Assembly: GCF_013314975.1 (NCBI RefSeq)
Contig: NZ_JABTYH010000019.1
Span: 1-64,000, forward strand
Origin: Pseudarthrobacter oxydans
GTDB taxonomy: Bacteria; Actinomycetota; Actinomycetes; Actinomycetales; Micrococcaceae
DNA length: 64,000 nucleotides
Direction: 5' to 3'
Shown: piece after piece, positions 25,311 through 34,946 of the stretch
How the letters are laid out: each line of letters begins with the position of its first letter
Position numbering within the stretch: the stretch's first letter is position 1
The notes under the pieces: generated by a model
Databases searched by the model: none
Told to the model about the DNA's origin: nothing
The model's input: the letters and a program-made list of their open reading frames with translations, nothing else
Translations under genes and position numbers: made by a program

Positions 25311-26855
25311 TCAGTAGCCGGAGAACGAGTCAACGTGGACTTTTGCCGCCCCGGCCCGTTTGGCGGCCCGCCGCAGTGACGCGACGCTCGCAGGGGAACC
25401 CGAGACGTACACCTCCCGGCCGGCCACGTCGGGGACCAGGGCACGGATGGCCTCGCCGTCCACCCGCGTGCCATCCCAGGAAGCGCTGGCCAATCCCGAA
25501 GGCGGCGCGGAACCGTCCGCCACGCGGACCAGGACGCGGATGCCGGCAGCCCGCAACTCATCCGCATAGGCAACCTCGTCTGCGCTCCTGGCCAGCAAAA
25601 GCAGCACTGCATCCCGCTCCCGCAACCCTCCGGAGGACACGTGCGAGAGGTAGGGCGTGACGCCGATCCCGGCCGCAATCAGCAGGACAGGCTTGCGCGG
25701 ATCGCGGGGGAGGACAAAGTCCCCTCCGACCGACGTGGCCGTCACCTCGTCTCCCGGGTTCAGCGACAGGAGGACCTTTTTGGCTGCGGACAGGGGCTCC
25801 GCGGTCCGCACCCCGAACTTGACCAGGCATTCACTGGGCGAACCCGTCAGGCTGAACACCCGGCGTCGTCCTTTCCCGTCCGATTTTGCGTGCGGAAGGT
25901 CCAGCTCCATGTATTGTCCCGGCACAAAACGGACAGGCCGGGACGGCTCGAAACTGAACTCGGTGGTGCTCGGCGTCAAAGGCCTGGTTCCGGTAAAACG
26001 GAGCGTCACCCTGCCCCGCTGCCCCATCAGGAACGCGATCGCATTGCCCAGCAGCAGCGCTGCCTCGGGAGAATTGGCGATGAATCCGAAGTTGTAGGGG
26101 ACCGCGAACACCACGCCGACCACAGCAGCCAGCGCCAGCTGTTGCCACCTCCTGGGCGGCAGCGTGAGAGGTTCGGTGAGCATGAAGCCAACAAAGAACA
26201 GCAGCGGCCGCTGGGCAAGGGATTGCCACAATGCCATGCCGGCGGACATGCCGGCCTGCAGCAGCTCCGAGGTGATGATGGCGGTGGCCACCACAAGGAA
26301 CACGGAGGCCATCAGGAACTTCCTGGTCCTGTACAGGACCAGGAGGACACCGGGCACCAGCGCCCACAGCATGGCAGGGGTGGCTGCCCACCAGGTTGCG
26401 ATGTTGAGCCCGGTGAGCCCGGCCACGAAGGCTCCCGCCGCGGCGGCGTTGAAGATGTGCCGGCCGCGCCAGGCGAGCGCGTACTTTGATGCCGACGCGA
26501 GCACGCAGGCCAAAGCCACGCCTGCCACGTCCAGCGGGGCGAACGAGGGCCAGAACAGGAAGTACAGCAGCAGGCCGGTGATCAGCGAGGACTCGGAGTG
26601 CGGCCGGACCCGGAACAGCGGCGCCAGCGCCCTGTTCGACGCGTACGTCAGGCCAAGGCACAGCACCAGGTGCGCCAGCATTTCGGGAATACCGAACGTC
26701 AGCCACCCAAGGGCATCAAGCACAAGGCTGTACACAGCCAGGACTGCAAGGACAAGGAGGACCAGCCGGTACATGGTGAACCGGCCCAGCGCGGTGTCCA
26801 GCCGCGCGCCCAGGGAAGCGCCCGGCGGCGCCTTCGGCGTTTCAATGGGGCTCAT
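25311..26855 (-). CDS. NqrB/RnfD-like membrane domain fused to a ferredoxin-NADP reductase-type flavoprotein domain
   Basis: 514 residues. The N-terminal half (about 25-290) has roughly ten hydrophobic segments resembling the RnfD/NqrB membrane subunits, including SSLITGLLLYFLFWPSFAP and NAAAAGAFVAGL. The C-terminal half (about 295-514) is an FNR-like reductase with an FAD site (RFVPGQYMELDLPH), an NAD(P) site (LLIAAGIGVTPYLSHV) and a late YVSGSPA motif. The fusion could pass electrons from cytosolic NAD(P)H across the membrane to the FMN lipoprotein encoded two genes upstream. The start overlaps the ApbE stop (ATGA). The electron acceptor is unknown. Confidence 0.8.
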   Translation of the reverse strand: MSPIETPKAPPGASLGARLDTALGRFTMYRLVLLVLAVLAVYSLVLDALGWLTFGIPEMLAHLVLCLGLTYASNRALAPLFRVRPHSESSLITGLLLYFLFWPSFAPLDVAGVALACVLASASKYALAWRGRHIFNAAAAGAFVAGLTGLNIATWWAATPAMLWALVPGVLLVLYRTRKFLMASVFLVVATAIITSELLQAGMSAGMALWQSLAQRPLLFFVGFMLTEPLTLPPRRWQQLALAAVVGVVFAVPYNFGFIANSPEAALLLGNAIAFLMGQRGRVTLRFTGTRPLTPSTTEFSFEPSRPVRFVPGQYMELDLPHAKSDGKGRRRVFSLTGSPSECLVKFGVRTAEPLSAAKKVLLSLNPGDEVTATSVGGDFVLPRDPRKPVLLIAAGIGVTPYLSHVSSGGLRERDAVLLLLARSADEVAYADELRAAGIRVLVRVADGSAPPSGLASASWDGTRVDGEAIRALVPDVAGREVYVSGSPASVASLRRAAKRAGAAKVHVDSFSGY

Positions 26856-27724
26856 GTGAACAGTGTCCCTTCAAACTCTGCGGAGTGGGCAGCACTTCCA
26901 TCCGAGAAGACAGTCAGCCAGGAGAAGTCGAAGGCCTCCTGGAGCCCGGCGCCGGGGACAAAGAAGAGTGCCGTTGCCAGGGCATCAGCCAGCATCGCGG
27001 TGTCGGCCAGCGCCCACGTCGCCACGGCAGTCCTGACAGGCCGGCCGGTTTTTCCGTCCAGGATGTGGTGCAGGCCGTCACCCCAGGCGCGCCGGTTGGC
27101 CGCAGACGCGCACAGCGCCCGGCCCGCCAGCTGCACCACCCCTATGGCCTGGGTTGGGTTGTACGGATGTTCCAGCGCCACCGGAACGGCATCCGGGCCC
27201 TTCACCAGCAGGTCCCCGCTGGCATCAACGATGAACGTGTCCACGCCATCCGCCTCCAGTTCGGCAGCCACCAGGTCCACCAGCAGCCCCTTGCCGGCAG
27301 CGCCGATGTCCAGCACAACGGGAGCCGCGGTGGTGAGGGTGCTGCCGGCCCACTCCAGCACATCGTCCCAGGCCGGCGCCGGCAGCGCGGAGCCGGAGGG
27401 GCGAAGGGAGTAGCCGGCGCCGTACCCCAGGCGCTCCAGGCTTGGGCCGATGAGCGGCGTCATGGCCCCGCCGGTGGCCTCATACAGAGCCCGGTACAGC
27501 TGCCCCAACGCGACGGCCTCCGCGGGAAAGTCATGCCGTCCGGGTTCCCTGGCCATGGCACTGACGCGGGAGTCCACCCGGAACCGGGACCAGTCGGCGT
27601 CGAACCGCTCCACCAGGCCGAGCAGGCGGGCCCGCAGGAGGGGATCAAGGGGCAGCGGCGAGGATATCTCCCAGTGCGTGCCAATGCCCTCAAACGCAAA
27701 GTCCTCCCAGCCGCCGCCCGGCAC
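26852..27724 (-). CDS. apbE: FAD:protein FMN transferase ApbE
   Basis: 290 residues of the ApbE family, which covalently attaches FMN to a Thr or Ser of target proteins using FAD and Mg2+. Recognisable pieces are VLDIGAAGKGLLVDLVA, DASGDLLVKG, HHILDGKTGRPV and the metal-binding DTAMLADALATALFF near the C-terminus. No signal peptide or lipobox is present, so this ApbE seems cytoplasmic, unlike many lipoprotein ApbEs. Start GTG at 27724 follows GGAGG placed inside the end of the upstream gene, with 3 nt between the genes. Its natural substrate is probably the adjacent FMN-binding lipoprotein. Confidence 0.9.
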   Translation of the reverse strand: MPGGGWEDFAFEGIGTHWEISSPLPLDPLLRARLLGLVERFDADWSRFRVDSRVSAMAREPGRHDFPAEAVALGQLYRALYEATGGAMTPLIGPSLERLGYGAGYSLRPSGSALPAPAWDDVLEWAGSTLTTAAPVVLDIGAAGKGLLVDLVAAELEADGVDTFIVDASGDLLVKGPDAVPVALEHPYNPTQAIGVVQLAGRALCASAANRRAWGDGLHHILDGKTGRPVRTAVATWALADTAMLADALATALFFVPGAGLQEAFDFSWLTVFSDGSAAHSAEFEGTLFT

Positions 27725-27727
27725 GTC

Positions 27728-28201
27728 CTACCTGGCCTCCGACTTGATCTGCTCCACTGCCTGGTTGAAGCCGCCGCTGGTGAGGGACGAACCGGCAACC
27801 TTGGAAACGTTGAGCTCATCTATGTTCCTGCCCACCACCTGCCCGGCGATCCCGCCGGCGAACTCGCCCTGGAACTTGCGGGTGTTCGGGTTTGACGGGT
27901 GCTGGGTGATCTGCACGTCCGTGACGGTCCCGGACGCCAGGGTCAGCTCCACGCCCACAGTTTCGGTGCCGTTCGGGGAGACGTACGTTCCATCCGCGCT
28001 GTAAGTGCCGTCCTTGTAGCTGGATCCGCCAGCGGCCGGCGTTGATGCGCCGGATGAGGACGTGCTTCCGGTGGCGCTGCTGCCGGAGGCTGCGGGAGCC
28101 GGGGAGGAGTCTCCGGCAGACGGGGCGCAGGCGGCCACCGTTCCTGCCAGGGACAGGCCGGCGATTCCGGCATAAACACTTTTACGGACGGAGGGTCTCA
28201 T
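27728..28201 (-). CDS. FMN-binding domain lipoprotein
   Basis: 157 residues. The signal peptide ends in the lipobox TVAAC (Cys25), followed by a Ser/Ala/Gly-rich spacer of about 45 residues and an FMN-binding domain (about 75-157). The C-terminal VAGSSLTSGGFNQAVEQI aligns with the NqrC/RnfG flavinylation motif (SGATxTS), with a Ser where the flavin-linked Thr usually sits. It should be a surface electron carrier with covalent FMN. The ATG at 28201 is chosen because the lipoprotein signal begins there; the frame is open 40 codons further upstream without signal-like character. First gene of the operon. Confidence 0.82.
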   Translation of the reverse strand: MRPSVRKSVYAGIAGLSLAGTVAACAPSAGDSSPAPAASGSSATGSTSSSGASTPAAGGSSYKDGTYSADGTYVSPNGTETVGVELTLASGTVTDVQITQHPSNPNTRKFQGEFAGGIAGQVVGRNIDELNVSKVAGSSLTSGGFNQAVEQIKSEAR

Positions 28202-28344
28202 CAGGGCTCTCGTTTCGTCGGTGGATCGGGGCGGGAACTGCTGGGTGGTTACGGTGTTGTCAACGCAGAACCCAGCGTATTGGTTCAACCTGTGACCGCA
28301 TTCACCGTTTTCTGTAAACACCGTGGCATCAGAAACGCCCCGAA

Positions 28345-28375
28345 TTACTTGCTGTTACTGGGCCCCCGGTAGGCT
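28345..28375 (+). promoter_or_regulatory. argS promoter candidate
   Basis: TAGGCT (28370-28375) is a good -10 box ending 6 nt before the argS GTG. TTACTT at 28345-28350 is a possible -35 with a long 19-nt spacer. The transcript would be leaderless or nearly so. Confidence 0.45.
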
Positions 28376-28381
28376 AGAGGG

Positions 28382-30046
28382 GTGACTCCCGAAGAACTCT
28401 CCCTCGCCATATCCGCCTGCCTGAAGGAAGCCGTCGCCGCCGGTGACATCGCCCTTCCTGCATCAGCTGTGCCTGATGAGGTGCGCGTGGAGCGTCCAAA
28501 GAACAGGGACCACGGAGACTGGGCCACCAATATCGCCCTTCAGCTGGCCAAACAGGCGGGCACCAACCCACGGGAATTCGCCACGATCCTCAGTGCACGG
28601 CTGAAGTCCATCGACGGCGTGTCCGCCGTGGACATCGCCGGGCCGGGGTTCCTGAACATCACGGTGGACGCCGCTGCCGCCGGTGCGCTCGCCAAGGCGA
28701 TTGTCGAAGCCGGAAAGCAGTACGGCACCAACACGGCGCTCGCCGGCCACACCGTGAACATGGAGTTCGTCTCTGCCAATCCCACCGGGCCCCTGCACAT
28801 CGGGCACACCCGCTGGGCGGCCCTGGGCGATTCGATCGCCCGCGTCCTGCGCGCCTCCGGCGCCGACGTCACCGCTGAGTACTACATTAACGACGCCGGC
28901 ACGCAGATGAACGTCTTTGCCCACTCCGTCTACAACCGGCTCCACGGTCTTCCCGTGCCCGACGGCGGCTACCCCGGACAGTACATCGCCGACCTTGGCC
29001 ACGAGGTGCTCACCGAGCACCCGGACATCCGCGAGCTCACGGAGATTGCTGCCCTTCCCGTCATCCGCGCCGCTGCCTACAAGGCGCAGATGAAGGACAT
29101 CAAGTCCACCCTTGCGGACTTCGGCGTGGAGTTCGACGTCTTCTTCTCCGAGCAGGAACTGCACGACGCCGGCGCAATCGAAAGTGCCGTGGCGCGGCTG
29201 CGCGAGCAGGGCCACGTGTTCGACGACGGCGGTGCGGTCTGGCTGCGGACCACGGACTTTGGCGACGACAAGGACCGGGTGATGATCCGCGCCAACGGCG
29301 AACCCACCTATTTCGCCGCGGACGCCGCCTACTACCTGTCCAAGAAGGACAGGGGCTTCACCGAGAAGATCTACCTGCTGGGCGCGGACCACCACGGTTA
29401 CATCAACCGGCTCAAGGCCATTGCGGCCTGCGCCGGCGACGATCCCGAACTCCACATCGAGGTGCTGATCGGACAGCTCGTGTCCGTCAACGGAGCCAAA
29501 TTGTCCAAGCGTGCCGGGAACATCATCGAGCTTAAGGACCTGATTGACTGGCTCGGGAAGGACGCTGTCCGCTACTCCCTGGCCCGGTTCCCTGCGGATT
29601 CGCCGTTGACCCTCGACCCGGAGCTGCTGAAGAAGCACAGCAACGAAAACCCGGTGTTCTACGTCCAGTACGCCCATGCCCGCTCCCGCGGCGCCGCCCG
29701 CAACGCCGTGGCGGCCGGTGTGGAACGCCAGGTGGATGGCCAGGACTCCTTTGACGCCTCCCTGCTGGACCACGCTACGGAAAACGAACTGCTCTCGTAC
29801 CTGGGCAGCTACCCCTCGATCGTGGCCAAGGCCGCCGAGCTGCGCGAGCCGCACCGGGTGGCCCGGCACCTCGAAGTGATTGCCGGGGCCTACCACCGCT
29901 GGTACGACGCCTGCCGAATTGCGCCGATGGGCGACGAAGCGGTGACCGACGTCAACCGCACCCGACTGTGGCTCAACGACGCCACCAGCCAGGTCCTGGC
30001 CAACGGCCTCGATCTGCTGGGCGTCTCCGCCCCGGAACGGATGTGA
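28382..30046 (+). CDS. argS: Arginyl-tRNA synthetase
   Basis: 554 residues, class I aminoacyl-tRNA synthetase. The N-terminal Arg-specific domain (about 1-105) is followed by the HIGH signature in SANPTGPLHIGHTRW (about 140) and a KLSKRAG version of KMSKS (about 375). The C-terminal anticodon-binding domain ends in the conserved LLGVSAPERM. It charges tRNA-Arg with arginine in the cytoplasm. GTG start. It opens the long plus-strand run argS-lysA-hom-thrC-thrB-rho, and its stop overlaps the possible lysA GTG. Confidence 0.97.
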   Translation: MTPEELSLAISACLKEAVAAGDIALPASAVPDEVRVERPKNRDHGDWATNIALQLAKQAGTNPREFATILSARLKSIDGVSAVDIAGPGFLNITVDAAAAGALAKAIVEAGKQYGTNTALAGHTVNMEFVSANPTGPLHIGHTRWAALGDSIARVLRASGADVTAEYYINDAGTQMNVFAHSVYNRLHGLPVPDGGYPGQYIADLGHEVLTEHPDIRELTEIAALPVIRAAAYKAQMKDIKSTLADFGVEFDVFFSEQELHDAGAIESAVARLREQGHVFDDGGAVWLRTTDFGDDKDRVMIRANGEPTYFAADAAYYLSKKDRGFTEKIYLLGADHHGYINRLKAIAACAGDDPELHIEVLIGQLVSVNGAKLSKRAGNIIELKDLIDWLGKDAVRYSLARFPADSPLTLDPELLKKHSNENPVFYVQYAHARSRGAARNAVAAGVERQVDGQDSFDASLLDHATENELLSYLGSYPSIVAKAAELREPHRVARHLEVIAGAYHRWYDACRIAPMGDEAVTDVNRTRLWLNDATSQVLANGLDLLGVSAPERM

Positions 30047-31533
30047 GCCACATGTCACCGCAGAGCGAAGATTCCCGGCGCCAGGGTTCCCCGCTGGCAC
30101 CCGATTGGCTATCGGTCCCCGCCGACCTCAATGCCCTGGAGCCCAAGATGTGGGCACAGGACGCAGCCCGGAACGATGCCGGCGAACTCACCGTGGGCGG
30201 AATTCCGGTCAGCGAGCTTCAGCGGCAGTACGGGACCCCGCTGTACGTCATGAGCGAGAACGATTTCCGCGCCAGGGCACGCGCCTTCAGTGACGCCTTC
30301 AACAACGCGTTTGCCGACATCTGCGGGGGAGTGGACGTCTACTACGCCGGGAAATCGTTCCTGTGCACCGCCGTGGTGCGCTGGGTCGAAGAAGAGGGCC
30401 TGCGGCTGGACACCGCCTCCGGCGGTGAGCTCGCGGTCGCGGCAAAGGCCGGTATTCCCGGAGCAGACGTTGCCCTGCACGGCAACAACAAGTCCGACCT
30501 TGAGATCCACCGTGCGCTGGACATGAAGCTCGGCAGGATTGTAGTGGACAGCCTCGGCGAGCTGGTCAGGGTGGGCGACATCGCCGAACGCCGGGGGGAA
30601 AAGGCAAAAGTCATGCTGCGGCTGACACCCGGCGTGCACGCCCACACCCACGAGTTCATCGCCACTGCCCATGAGGACCAGAAGTTCGGCCTTTCCATGG
30701 CTGCGGACACCACCGAACACGCCGGCCTGTCGGCTGCCGAGGAAGCCGTCGCGGCTGCGTCGGCGCATCCGGGCATCGACCTGCTGGGGCTGCACTGCCA
30801 CATCGGTTCCCAGATCTTCGAGCCGGACGGTTTTGCCCTGGCCGCCCAGAAGCTCCTCCGTTTCCTTGCCGCCATGCAGGAAAAGTACTCCATCGTCCTG
30901 CCCGAACTGGATCTTGGCGGCGGATACGGCATTGCCTACACGCCGGTGGACACCCCCCGCCCCGCAGCGGAAATTGCGGAGGCGATGGCCGCCGTCGTGC
31001 GTTCCACCTGCGCTGAACTGGGGATCGACTCTCCCCGCATCTCCATCGAACCCGGCCGCGCCATTGTGGGCAGCACCACCTTCACCCTGTATGAAGTGGG
31101 AACCCTCAAGACAGTGCGCGTGGATGCGACTGCGTCGAACAATGGTGACGCAGACAACAACGTTACGCATCCGCGCCGCTATGTTTCAGTGGACGGCGGC
31201 ATGAGCGACAACGCCCGCCCGGTGCTGTACGACGCGGATTACTCGGCAATCCTGGCGTCCCGCACCTCCGACGCCGGCCCGCAGCTGTCCCGCGTGGTGG
31301 GCAAACATTGCGAGAGCGGCGACATAGTTGTTAGAGATGTATATCTGCCCGAGGACGTGGCAGCCGGTGATCTGCTTGCTGTACCGGGTACCGGCGCCTA
31401 CTGCTGGGCCCTGTCGAGTAACTACAACTATCTGGCCCGGCCGGGCGTTGTCGCGGTGCGCGACGGATCTGCCCGGCTTATTGTCCGCGGGGAAACCGAA
31501 GAAGATCTGCTGAACCGCGACATGGGAGTCTGA
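30043..31533 (+). CDS. lysA: Diaminopimelate decarboxylase
   Basis: About 496 residues. The PLP lysine is in VYYAGKSFLC, the phosphate-binding glycines in LDLGGGYGIAY, and the motifs LGLHCHIGSQ and IEPGRAIVG are typical of alanine-racemase-fold decarboxylases. It makes L-lysine from meso-diaminopimelate. I prefer the GTG at 30043, which overlaps the argS TGA and has GGAACGG about 5 nt upstream; the ATG at 30052 is an alternative giving MSPQSEDSRR. Followed directly by hom, grouping lysine and threonine branches of the aspartate family. Confidence 0.95.
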   Translation: MSHMSPQSEDSRRQGSPLAPDWLSVPADLNALEPKMWAQDAARNDAGELTVGGIPVSELQRQYGTPLYVMSENDFRARARAFSDAFNNAFADICGGVDVYYAGKSFLCTAVVRWVEEEGLRLDTASGGELAVAAKAGIPGADVALHGNNKSDLEIHRALDMKLGRIVVDSLGELVRVGDIAERRGEKAKVMLRLTPGVHAHTHEFIATAHEDQKFGLSMAADTTEHAGLSAAEEAVAAASAHPGIDLLGLHCHIGSQIFEPDGFALAAQKLLRFLAAMQEKYSIVLPELDLGGGYGIAYTPVDTPRPAAEIAEAMAAVVRSTCAELGIDSPRISIEPGRAIVGSTTFTLYEVGTLKTVRVDATASNNGDADNNVTHPRRYVSVDGGMSDNARPVLYDADYSAILASRTSDAGPQLSRVVGKHCESGDIVVRDVYLPEDVAAGDLLAVPGTGAYCWALSSNYNYLARPGVVAVRDGSARLIVRGETEEDLLNRDMGV

Positions 31534-32862
31534 ATGACCGAATTGCGAACCCTGAAAGTGGCCCTGCTGGGCTGTGGCAACGTTGGGGCCCAGGTTGCGC
31601 GGATTCTCATCGAGGACGCCGACACCCTTGCCGCCCGCGCGGGCGCGAAGCTGCAGTTGAGCGGCATCGCCGTGCGGGACGTCCACGCCAAACGCGACGT
31701 GGACCTCCCGCAGGACCTCTTCACCACCGACGCCGACACCCTGGTGAAGGACGCGGACCTGGTGATCGAGCTGATGGGCGGCATCGAGCCTGCCCGTACG
31801 CTGATCCTTTCGGCCCTCCGCAACGGTGCCTGCGTTGTCACGGGGAACAAGGCGCTCGTGGCGCAGGACGGCCCCACCCTGCACGAGGAAGCTGACAAGG
31901 CGGGCGTCCAGCTCTCCTATGAGGCCGCCGTCGCCGGTGCCATCCCCATCCTGCGGCCCATCCGCGACAGCCTCGCCGGCGACCGCATCACGCGCGTCCT
32001 GGGCATCGTCAACGGCACCACCAATTTCATCCTTGACCAGATGGACACCACCGGAGCCCAGTTCGCCGATGCCCTCGCCGAAGCGCAGCGCCTTGGCTAC
32101 GCAGAAGCGGACCCCACTGCCGACGTCGAAGGCCACGATGCCGCCGCGAAGGCCGCCATCCTTGCCTCGCTGTCCTTCCACACCCGGTTTGCCCTGGAAA
32201 ACGTCCACTGCGAAGGAATCACCTCGGTCACCGCGGCGGATATTGCCGCGGCCAAGGACGCCGGCTTTGTCATCAAGCTGCTGGCCATCGCGGAAAAGCT
32301 TCCCGCCGCAGGCACGGACGCGGACGGCGGCGAGGGCGTCTCCGTGCGCGTGCACCCCACGCTGCTTCCCCGTGAACACCCGCTGGCCGCCGTCCACGGC
32401 GCCTTCAACGCGGTGTTCATCGAAGCCGAGAACGCCGGCGAACTGATGTTCTACGGGCAGGGAGCCGGCGGTACACCCACGGCGTCCGCTGTCCTGGGCG
32501 ACCTTGTCTCGGCCGCGCGCAGCCTGGTCCTCGGCGGCCCCGGCCGCACGGAAACCACCACCGGCCAGGTTTCGGCCCTGCCGATCGACGCGGCCGTCAC
32601 CAGCTACTACATCGGCCTGGACGTCGCCGACCAGCCCGGCGTCCTGGCCAGGATTGCCCAGCTCTTCGCCGAGCACGGCGTGTCCATCGAGATCATGCGG
32701 CAGACCATCCACCGCGACGCGGAGTCCAACGTGGAATCCGCCGAGTTGCGGATCGTCACCCACCGTGCGTCAGAGGCTGCCCTTGCGGCCACCGTCGAGG
32801 CCGTGAAAGGCCTGGACGTCATCAATTCAGTTACATCCGTTCTGCGGGTAGAAGGAGTCTAA
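31534..32862 (+). CDS. hom: Homoserine dehydrogenase
   Basis: 442 residues. The NAD(P)-binding Rossmann motif is VALLGCGNVGAQVARIL, the catalytic region includes GTTNFILDQM and EADPTADVEGHDAAAK, and a C-terminal ACT domain (about 355-430; GLDVADQPGVLARIAQLF) implies feedback control, typically by threonine in actinobacteria. It reduces aspartate semialdehyde to homoserine. The ATG follows the lysA TGA without a gap, and thrC follows directly. Confidence 0.97.
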   Translation: MTELRTLKVALLGCGNVGAQVARILIEDADTLAARAGAKLQLSGIAVRDVHAKRDVDLPQDLFTTDADTLVKDADLVIELMGGIEPARTLILSALRNGACVVTGNKALVAQDGPTLHEEADKAGVQLSYEAAVAGAIPILRPIRDSLAGDRITRVLGIVNGTTNFILDQMDTTGAQFADALAEAQRLGYAEADPTADVEGHDAAAKAAILASLSFHTRFALENVHCEGITSVTAADIAAAKDAGFVIKLLAIAEKLPAAGTDADGGEGVSVRVHPTLLPREHPLAAVHGAFNAVFIEAENAGELMFYGQGAGGTPTASAVLGDLVSAARSLVLGGPGRTETTTGQVSALPIDAAVTSYYIGLDVADQPGVLARIAQLFAEHGVSIEIMRQTIHRDAESNVESAELRIVTHRASEAALAATVEAVKGLDVINSVTSVLRVEGV

Positions 32863-33969
32863 GTGGCTCACCAATGGCGCGGGGTCATCCGCGAATACGC
32901 TGACCGTCTGCCCGTGACGGAATCCACCAGGGTGATCACCCTGGGCGAAGGCGGGACCCCGCTGGTGCATGCCCGGAAGCTCTCTGAGCTCACCGGCTCC
33001 GAGGTGTACCTCAAGGTGGAGGGCATGAACCCCACCGGGTCCTTCAAGGACCGCGGCATGACCATGGCCATGACAGCCGCCGTGGCCTCCGGCGCGCAAG
33101 CGGTAGTCTGCGCCTCCACGGGAAACACCTCCGCCTCCGCAGCTGCCTATGCCACCGCCGCCGGCCTCACGTGCGCGGTCCTGGTGCCCGAAGGCAAGAT
33201 CTCCATGGGCAAGCTCAGCCAGGCGATCGCCCACGGCGCCACGCTCCTCCAGGTGGACGGCAACTTTGACAACTGCCTGGACATCGCCCGGAAGCTGGGG
33301 GAGTCCTACCCGGTGTTCCTGGTGAACTCGGTGAACCCTGCGCGCATCCAGGGACAGAAGACCGGTGCCTTCGAAATCGTCGACGCGCTGGGCGACGCCC
33401 CGGACATCCACGTCCTGCCGGTGGGCAACGCCGGAAACATCACCGCGTACTGGAAGGGCTACAAGGAGTACTCCGCTCCGTTCGAGTCCGAAACCGCGGG
33501 CACCCTTCCCGCCGTCTCCACCAGGACGCCCGCGATGTGGGGCTTCCAGGCGGCAGGTGCGGCGCCCTTCGTCGCCGGCCACCCCATCACCGAGCCCGAC
33601 ACCATCGCCACGGCCATCCGGATTGGCAACCCCGCCTCCTGGGACGGTGCCATCGGCGCCCGCGACGAATCCGGCGGACTGATCGACTCCGTCACCGATG
33701 AGGAAATCCTCAGCGCGCACCGCTGGCTGTCCGCCCGCGAAGGCGTCTTCGTCGAGCCGGGATCGGCCGCGGGCGTGGCAGGGCTCCTGAAGAAGCACGC
33801 CGCCGGGGAAGTCCCTTCCGGCAAAACCATCGTCATCACCGTCACGGGCCACGGGCTCAAGGACCCCCAGTGGGCCCTGCGCACCGAGGACGGCAGCGAC
33901 GTGCAGCCGGTCAAGGTACCCAACGACGTGGTCACCGTTGCCGCTGAACTGGGACTGGAAGAAAAATAG
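32863..33969 (+). CDS. thrC: Threonine synthase
   Basis: 368 residues, the short actinobacterial form. PLP binds the lysine in [15 protein letters not shown], and the substrate loop is [15 protein letters not shown]. It converts O-phosphohomoserine to threonine. The GTG start abuts the hom stop, with the AGAAGGAG ribosome binding site inside the end of hom. It ends two bases before thrB, so hom, thrC and thrB are one translationally tight unit. Confidence 0.97.
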   Translation: MAHQWRGVIREYADRLPVTESTRVITLGEGGTPLVHARKLSELTGSEVYLKVEGMNPTGSFKDRGMTMAMTAAVASGAQAVVCASTGNTSASAAAYATAAGLTCAVLVPEGKISMGKLSQAIAHGATLLQVDGNFDNCLDIARKLGESYPVFLVNSVNPARIQGQKTGAFEIVDALGDAPDIHVLPVGNAGNITAYWKGYKEYSAPFESETAGTLPAVSTRTPAMWGFQAAGAAPFVAGHPITEPDTIATAIRIGNPASWDGAIGARDESGGLIDSVTDEEILSAHRWLSAREGVFVEPGSAAGVAGLLKKHAAGEVPSGKTIVITVTGHGLKDPQWALRTEDGSDVQPVKVPNDVVTVAAELGLEEK

Positions 33970-33971
33970 CC

Positions 33972-34946
33972 TTGGAAACCACCTCGCCGGCCGCCGTCGG
34001 ACTGCAACCCATCGAGGCCGGCCAGATCGTCACCGTTCGGGTGCCGGCAACCACGGCCAACCTGGGCCCGGGCTATGACAGCCTGGGCCTGGCCCTGGCC
34101 CTGCACGACACCCTGACGGTGGAGAGCCTGGAAACGGACGAACTCCTCTTCGAGCTTCGCGGCGAGGGTTCGGAAACCCTGCCCCGGGACGCGAGCCACC
34201 TGGTGATCAGGGCCATGGAGGCGGCGTTCGAACGGCTGGGCTTCCGCCATGGCGGCCTGAAGGTGACCGCTGACAACGTCAACCCCCACGGGCGCGGCCT
34301 GGGATCCTCCGCCTCCGCGGTGGTGGCCGCGGTCTCGGCGGCCAACGCCATGGTTCCCGAGGCGGACCGCCGGGGCCGGGACTGGATCCTGCAGCTGACC
34401 AGTGAAATCGAAGGCCACCCTGACAACGTCGCTCCCGCCATTTTCGGCGGACTGGCGCTGTCCTGGCAGGACAGTGACCAGTACAGCAGCACCAGCGCCA
34501 CGGTGGCGGATTCGGTGATCCCGGTTGTGGCGGTTCCGGATTACGAACTGTCCACGGAAGCAGCGCGTGCCCTGCTGCCCGCATCAGTGGGCCACCACGC
34601 CGCTGCCATGAACGCCGGACGCGCAGCCCTGCTGATCCACGCGCTGACGCACAAGCCGGAATTCCTGCTGGCCGGCACCGAGGACTACCTGCACCAGAGC
34701 TACCGTGCCGAGGCAATGCGGCCCAGCGCAGCCCTCATCAGTGCACTGCGCACCGCAGGCCACGCCGCCGTCGTCTCCGGGGCCGGGCCCACGGTGCTGG
34801 TCCTTGCCAACGGAGAGGCCGAAGCCGCCGCTGCCGTGGCTTTCATCGGGCAGTTCACGGCAGCCAACACGCCGGATATTGCCTGGCGCGTACTGAAGCT
34901 GGCAGTGGACGTCGAAGGTGCTAAGGTGGAGTTGCACCGGCGGTAA
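33972..34946 (+). CDS. thrB: Homoserine kinase
   Basis: 324 residues of the GHMP kinase family. VRVPATTANLGPGYDSLGLAL is the N-terminal motif and NPHGRGLGSSASAVVAAV the ATP-binding glycine loop; HPDNVAPAIFGGL and SGAGPTVLVL complete the fold. It phosphorylates homoserine for ThrC. The start appears to be TTG at 33972, two bases after the thrC stop, with GGAAG upstream inside thrC. A GTG inside IVTVRVPA would give a shorter form beginning right at the conserved motif. Confidence 0.95.
   Translation: METTSPAAVGLQPIEAGQIVTVRVPATTANLGPGYDSLGLALALHDTLTVESLETDELLFELRGEGSETLPRDASHLVIRAMEAAFERLGFRHGGLKVTADNVNPHGRGLGSSASAVVAAVSAANAMVPEADRRGRDWILQLTSEIEGHPDNVAPAIFGGLALSWQDSDQYSSTSATVADSVIPVVAVPDYELSTEAARALLPASVGHHAAAMNAGRAALLIHALTHKPEFLLAGTEDYLHQSYRAEAMRPSAALISALRTAGHAAVVSGAGPTVLVLANGEAEAAAAVAFIGQFTAANTPDIAWRVLKLAVDVEGAKVELHRR

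Noticed and set aside
28463..30100. 545-codon minus-strand frame opposite argS, and a 525-codon one opposite hom (31186-32763)
   Set aside because: Antisense shadows of unambiguous genes; no ribosome binding site or family features.
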